From Ferruginibacter sp. (GTDB lineage Bacteria > Bacteroidota > Bacteroidia > Chitinophagales > Chitinophagaceae): a stretch of DNA of 9,472 nt. How positions within the stretch are numbered: position 1 is the first letter of the stretch; the number at the start of each line of letters is the position of its first letter. The DNA lies in NCBI GenBank assembly GCA_030831725.1, contig JAURKN010000233.1:1-9472 (forward strand). The letters run 5' to 3'. A program made the position numbers and the translations under genes. This document shows positions 7,806 through 9,472 of this stretch, in pieces. The notes beneath the pieces were generated by a model. That model searched no databases and had not been told where the DNA came from. It saw only the letters and a program-made list of their open reading frames with translations.

Positions 7806-7833
7806 TTAGCCCACGGTTTAAACCGTGGGCTAA
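7806..7833. repeat. perfect 28-bp GC-centred palindrome
   Basis: The arm TTAGCCCACGGTTT (7806-7819) and its exact reverse complement (7820-7833) form a perfect 28-bp palindrome centred on TTTAAA. As single-stranded DNA or RNA it gives a stem of about 12 bp closed by a small AT loop. The form (a GC-rich stem flanked by TTA/TAA) resembles short interspersed palindromic elements (REP-like), whose movement is often tied to Y1/RAYT transposases. No such transposase is in the window, so that link is inference. A T-rich run (7794-7801) sits just to its left. Confidence 0.9.
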
Positions 7834-7838
7834 AATTG

Positions 7839-7866
7839 CAACTGCCTCCGGCAGTTGGGCGTTTTT
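7839..7866 (+). terminator. stem-loop plus T-run, repeat copy 1
   Basis: CAACTGCC (7839-7846), loop TCC, GGCAGTTG (7850-7857), then GGCGTTTTT. It has the shape of a rho-independent terminator for plus-strand RNA. Both flanking genes (ung and tRNA-Arg) are on the minus strand, where the hairpin is preceded, not followed, by the homopolymer, so it would not end their transcripts. The hairpin is certain; terminator function is doubtful. Confidence 0.4.
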
Positions 7867-7938
7867 AAAACTAATATCAGATTGGATTGATCTCGCTTCG
7901 CTCGCTCAACACCTTTTGGGAGCTTACCCAAAGCCCAG

Positions 7939-7967
7939 CAACTGCCTTTGGCAGTTGGGCGTTTTTT
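7939..7967 (+). terminator. stem-loop plus T-run, repeat copy 2
   Basis: CAACTGCC (7939-7946), loop TTT, GGCAGTTG (7950-7957), then GGCG and a run of six T. The structure matches copy 1, and only the loop changed (TCC to TTT). That fits selection, or gene-conversion history, keeping the stem. It has the same doubt about orientation as copy 1. Confidence 0.4.
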
Positions 7968-8078
7968 AACCTAATATCAGATTGGATTGATCTCGCTTCG
8001 CTCGGTCAACACCTTTTGGGAGCTTACCCAAAGCCCAACAACTGCCTCCGGCAGTTGGGCGTTTCCCTTTGTCTGCTT

Positions 8079-8096
8079 GTGAAAACAAGTTTTCAC
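8079..8096. repeat. short inverted repeat with an alternative hairpin
   Basis: GTGAAAAC (8079-8086) and GTTTTCAC (8089-8096) are exact inverted repeats around AA. The left arm can instead form CTTGT-GAAA-ACAAG (8076-8089), a 5-bp stem with a GAAA tetraloop, so the two foldings exclude each other. It lies between the partial third repeat copy and the tRNA terminator. Function is unknown. Confidence 0.7.
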
Positions 8097-8109
8097 CGCA
8101 TCCAAATGA

Positions 8110-8142
8110 AAACGCCCAGTCATCTGCGATGACCGGGCGTTT
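8110..8142 (-). terminator. terminator of tRNA-Arg
   Basis: The arms 8110-8124 and 8128-8142 form a 15-bp stem with a 3-nt loop. On the plus strand one position (8118/8134) is an A-C mismatch, but on the minus strand it is a U-G wobble, so the fully paired version is the minus-strand RNA. That RNA is the tRNA-Arg transcript. The stem begins one base after the tRNA discriminator and ends in TTTT on the minus strand. Confidence 0.85.
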
Positions 8143-8143
8143 G

Positions 8144-8217
<74 letters not shown>

Positions 8218-8235
8218 TAGTATCTTTTCGGGTGG

Positions 8236-8243
8236 CAAATATA
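8236..8243 (-). promoter_or_regulatory. candidate -7 box of tRNA-Arg
   Basis: TATATTTG on the minus strand (8243-8236) is an exact match to TAnnTTTG and lies 18 bases before the 5' end of the tRNA, so the primary transcript would have a leader of about a dozen bases removed by RNase P. I see no TTTG at the matching -33 distance. Confidence 0.5.
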
Positions 8244-8363
8244 AGATGATTTTCATTTTTTTGTGGGATAATCATCGATTTATTTCGAACTTTTCTTGCT
8301 TTTCACTTCAAAAATTAATTTTATAAAACTCAGATAATCAACCAAAAGGAGAGTTGTCTTTTT

Positions 8364-8371
8364 TACCTTTA
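8364..8371 (+). promoter_or_regulatory. candidate -7 box of the lipoprotein gene
   Basis: TACCTTTA (8364-8371) fits TAnnTTTG at seven of eight positions and is followed by CGAA and then the ATG at 8376. The transcript would be nearly leaderless. No convincing -33 box is visible, so the call rests on the -7 match and its resemblance to the boxes before plsC and ung. Confidence 0.35.
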
Positions 8372-8375
8372 CGAA

Positions 8376-9472
8376 ATGAAAAATCTAATAGTCCTTATTT
8401 TCACAATTTGTTTTTTAAGTTCTTTTCTTATTTCCTGTAACACGAACACCCCGGCAGTCGTGATTCCTGTTGCTCCATCCGGATTGAACGCGATAGTAGC
8501 GTCTAACTCACAGATAGACCTGTTTTGGACCGACAATGCCACCAATGAAACAGGGTATAAGATTCAAAGAAAAGACACGGGTCTGATATTTGCCGACATA
8601 GGTACTGTTTCAGCAAACATATCCACTTTCAGTGATCGGATTGTTCTGCCTAATGTAACGTATACATATCGTATTTATGCTTACAATAGTGCCGGACAAT
8701 CCGCTCAATATTCCAATGAGGATACTGCCACAATTATTGTTATTAATATCATCTTGCCGGAGGTTAGTACAAATAACATCACAGCCATTGATACCTTAAA
8801 TGCCACATCCGGAGGCAATGTCATCAACGATGGTGGTGCTCAGGTTACGGCAAAAGGCGTTTGCTGGAGTCTAACTCAAAACCCGACAGTAGATTTGAAT
8901 ACAAAAACCATTGATGGCAATGGTAATGACCCATTTGTCAGCCGATTGACTGGTTTGACGCCCAATACCACCTATCATATTAGGGCTTATGCCACAAATA
9001 GTGTCGGCACCGCATATGGTAATGACGTAGTGTTTACCACTCAGCAACTTACAGCACCTCTCTGTGGGGTAAACATTGCCGGTATGACCTGGTCATGTAA
9101 AAACTTGGATATAGCTTATTACAGAAATGGGGATCCCATTCCAAACGTGACCAATGCTGCGGAATGGATGAATCTTACAACAGGCGCTTGGTGCTGGTAT
9201 AACAACGATAGTGTGAATTATTCAAAATATGGCAGAATGTACAATTGGTATGCTGTAAATGATCCCAGGGGTCTTGCGCCTTCAGGGTGGCATGTGGCAA
9301 CAGAAACAGAATGGAACAAATTATTCAAGAATATCGATGCGAACTCCGATACGATCTGTAATTATTGCACCTCAAGTTTAACAGCAGGAGGACCAATGAA
9401 AACGATAGGTTTATTCAATTGGATCAGCCCAAATACCGGTGCTACAAATAGCACAGGTTTTTCAGCTTTGCC
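8376..9472 (+). CDS. FISUMP-domain lipoprotein with Fn3 module, 3' end missing
   Basis: The frame is open from ATG 8376 to the right edge (365 codons), C-terminus missing. Residues 1-20 are a hydrophobic signal ending in lipobox LISC, so Cys21 should be lipidated. The next residues (NTNTP) lack an acidic lipoprotein export signal, leaving surface display uncertain. Residues about 32-118 form a fibronectin type III module (APSGLNA..., then YTYRIYAYNSAGQS). About 128-223 is a second beta-sandwich-like unit with KGVCWS, LTGLTPNTTYHIRAYATNS and FTT, often found in front of the next domain. From about 230 starts a Fibrobacter succinogenes major paralogous (FISUMP) domain: MTWSCKNLD, YRNGDPIPNVTN, YGRMYNWYAVND, GLAPSGWHVATETEW. 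This family is large and secreted in Bacteroidota and Fibrobacteres; its function is not established, with adhesion or polysaccharide contact suggested by the partner domains. The start is fixed by the signal peptide. Confidence 0.9.
   Translation, partial: MKNLIVLIFTICFLSSFLISCNTNTPAVVIPVAPSGLNAIVASNSQIDLFWTDNATNETGYKIQRKDTGLIFADIGTVSANISTFSDRIVLPNVTYTYRIYAYNSAGQSAQYSNEDTATIIVINIILPEVSTNNITAIDTLNATSGGNVINDGGAQVTAKGVCWSLTQNPTVDLNTKTIDGNGNDPFVSRLTGLTPNTTYHIRAYATNSVGTAYGNDVVFTTQQLTAPLCGVNIAGMTWSCKNLDIAYYRNGDPIPNVTNAAEWMNLTTGAWCWYNNDSVNYSKYGRMYNWYAVNDPRGLAPSGWHVATETEWNKLFKNIDANSDTICNYCTSSLTAGGPMKTIGLFNWISPNTGATNSTGFSAL

Larger units (their letters stand above)
7839..8064 (+). repeat. tandem repeat, exact 100-bp period, 2.25 copies
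   Basis: Copy 1 starts near 7839, copy 2 near 7939 and a partial copy 3 near 8039, ending at about 8064. Comparing 7841-7940 with 7941-8040 base by base gives six substitutions and no indel (94% identity). Each unit begins with a stem-loop, CAACTGCC / 3-nt loop / GGCAGTTG, followed by GGCG and, in copies 1 and 2, a T-run. The unit also contains a second small hairpin, TTTGGG-AGCTTA-CCCAAA (7915-7932 and 8015-8032), and TTGGGC / GCCCAA arms that can pair across the unit. The loop differs (TCC, TTT, TCC) while the stem is unchanged. Copy 3 stops just after its hairpin, so the array begins and ends with the stem-loop. Confidence 0.92.
7641..8143. other. gene-free region packed with palindromes and repeats
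   Basis: This stretch of about 500 bases between ung and tRNA-Arg has no credible coding region. From 7641 to 7749 there is only the ung upstream region and plain AT-rich sequence. From 7750 onward it holds, in order, a 26-bp palindrome, a 28-bp palindrome, a 100-bp-period tandem repeat, a short inverted repeat and the tRNA terminator, each listed separately. An 81-codon open frame on the plus strand (7887-8132) runs through the repeats. It reads them in two different frames, because 100 is not a multiple of three, and is not a gene. Confidence 0.85.

Noticed and set aside
7839..8064. Possible CRISPR array
   Set aside because: The whole 100-bp unit is conserved. There are no unique spacers between short repeats and no cas genes in view.
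7887..8132. 81-codon plus-strand open frame between ung and tRNA-Arg
   Set aside because: It runs through the 100-bp repeat, which it reads in two different frames because 100 is not divisible by three, and ends inside the tRNA terminator. Repeat-borne frames of this kind are not coding.

Overview
The window reads as chromosomal DNA of a member of the Bacteroidota (Bacteroidetes). Evidence: AT-rich DNA, no Shine-Dalgarno sequences ahead of the genes, several TAnnTTTG-like -7 promoter boxes, a tRNA gene without an encoded CCA end, an amidase/MCE/OstA-like/LptD neighbourhood typical of that phylum, and a lipoprotein carrying a Fibrobacter-type paralogous (FISUMP) domain. I cannot name the genus.

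Positions 1-3294 (minus strand) hold a tight three-gene run transcribed right to left: a secreted zinc N-acetylmuramoyl-L-alanine amidase, an inner-membrane-anchored MCE/MlaD-type lipid-transport protein, and an OstA/LptA-like periplasmic protein whose C-terminus runs off the left edge. An 88-bp divergent spacer separates this run from a large LptD-like LPS assembly protein on the plus strand (3383-6142). Together these genes cover peptidoglycan remodelling, phospholipid traffic and LPS export. Convergent with lptD are plsC (lysophosphatidate acyltransferase, 6158-6892) and ung (uracil-DNA glycosylase, 6951-7640), both on the minus strand. plsC appears to have its own promoter in the 58-bp gap after ung.

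Positions 7641-8143 contain no credible gene but much DNA structure. There is a perfect 26-bp palindrome, a perfect 28-bp palindrome, and a direct tandem array with an exact 100-bp period (two full copies and a partial third), each copy opening with a terminator-like stem-loop. A short inverted repeat follows, then the terminator hairpin of a minus-strand tRNA-Arg(TCT) gene at 8144-8217. This palindrome cluster is the most unusual thing in the window.

From 8376 to the right edge, a plus-strand lipoprotein gene (3' end missing) encodes a signal peptide with lipobox, a fibronectin type III module, a second beta-sandwich-like module and the start of a FISUMP domain. It is probably a surface-exposed or periplasmic-facing protein of unknown specific role.

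The protein-coding part is ordinary core genome. I see no transposase, phage, CRISPR or defence genes and no clear candidate for a new multi-gene system.
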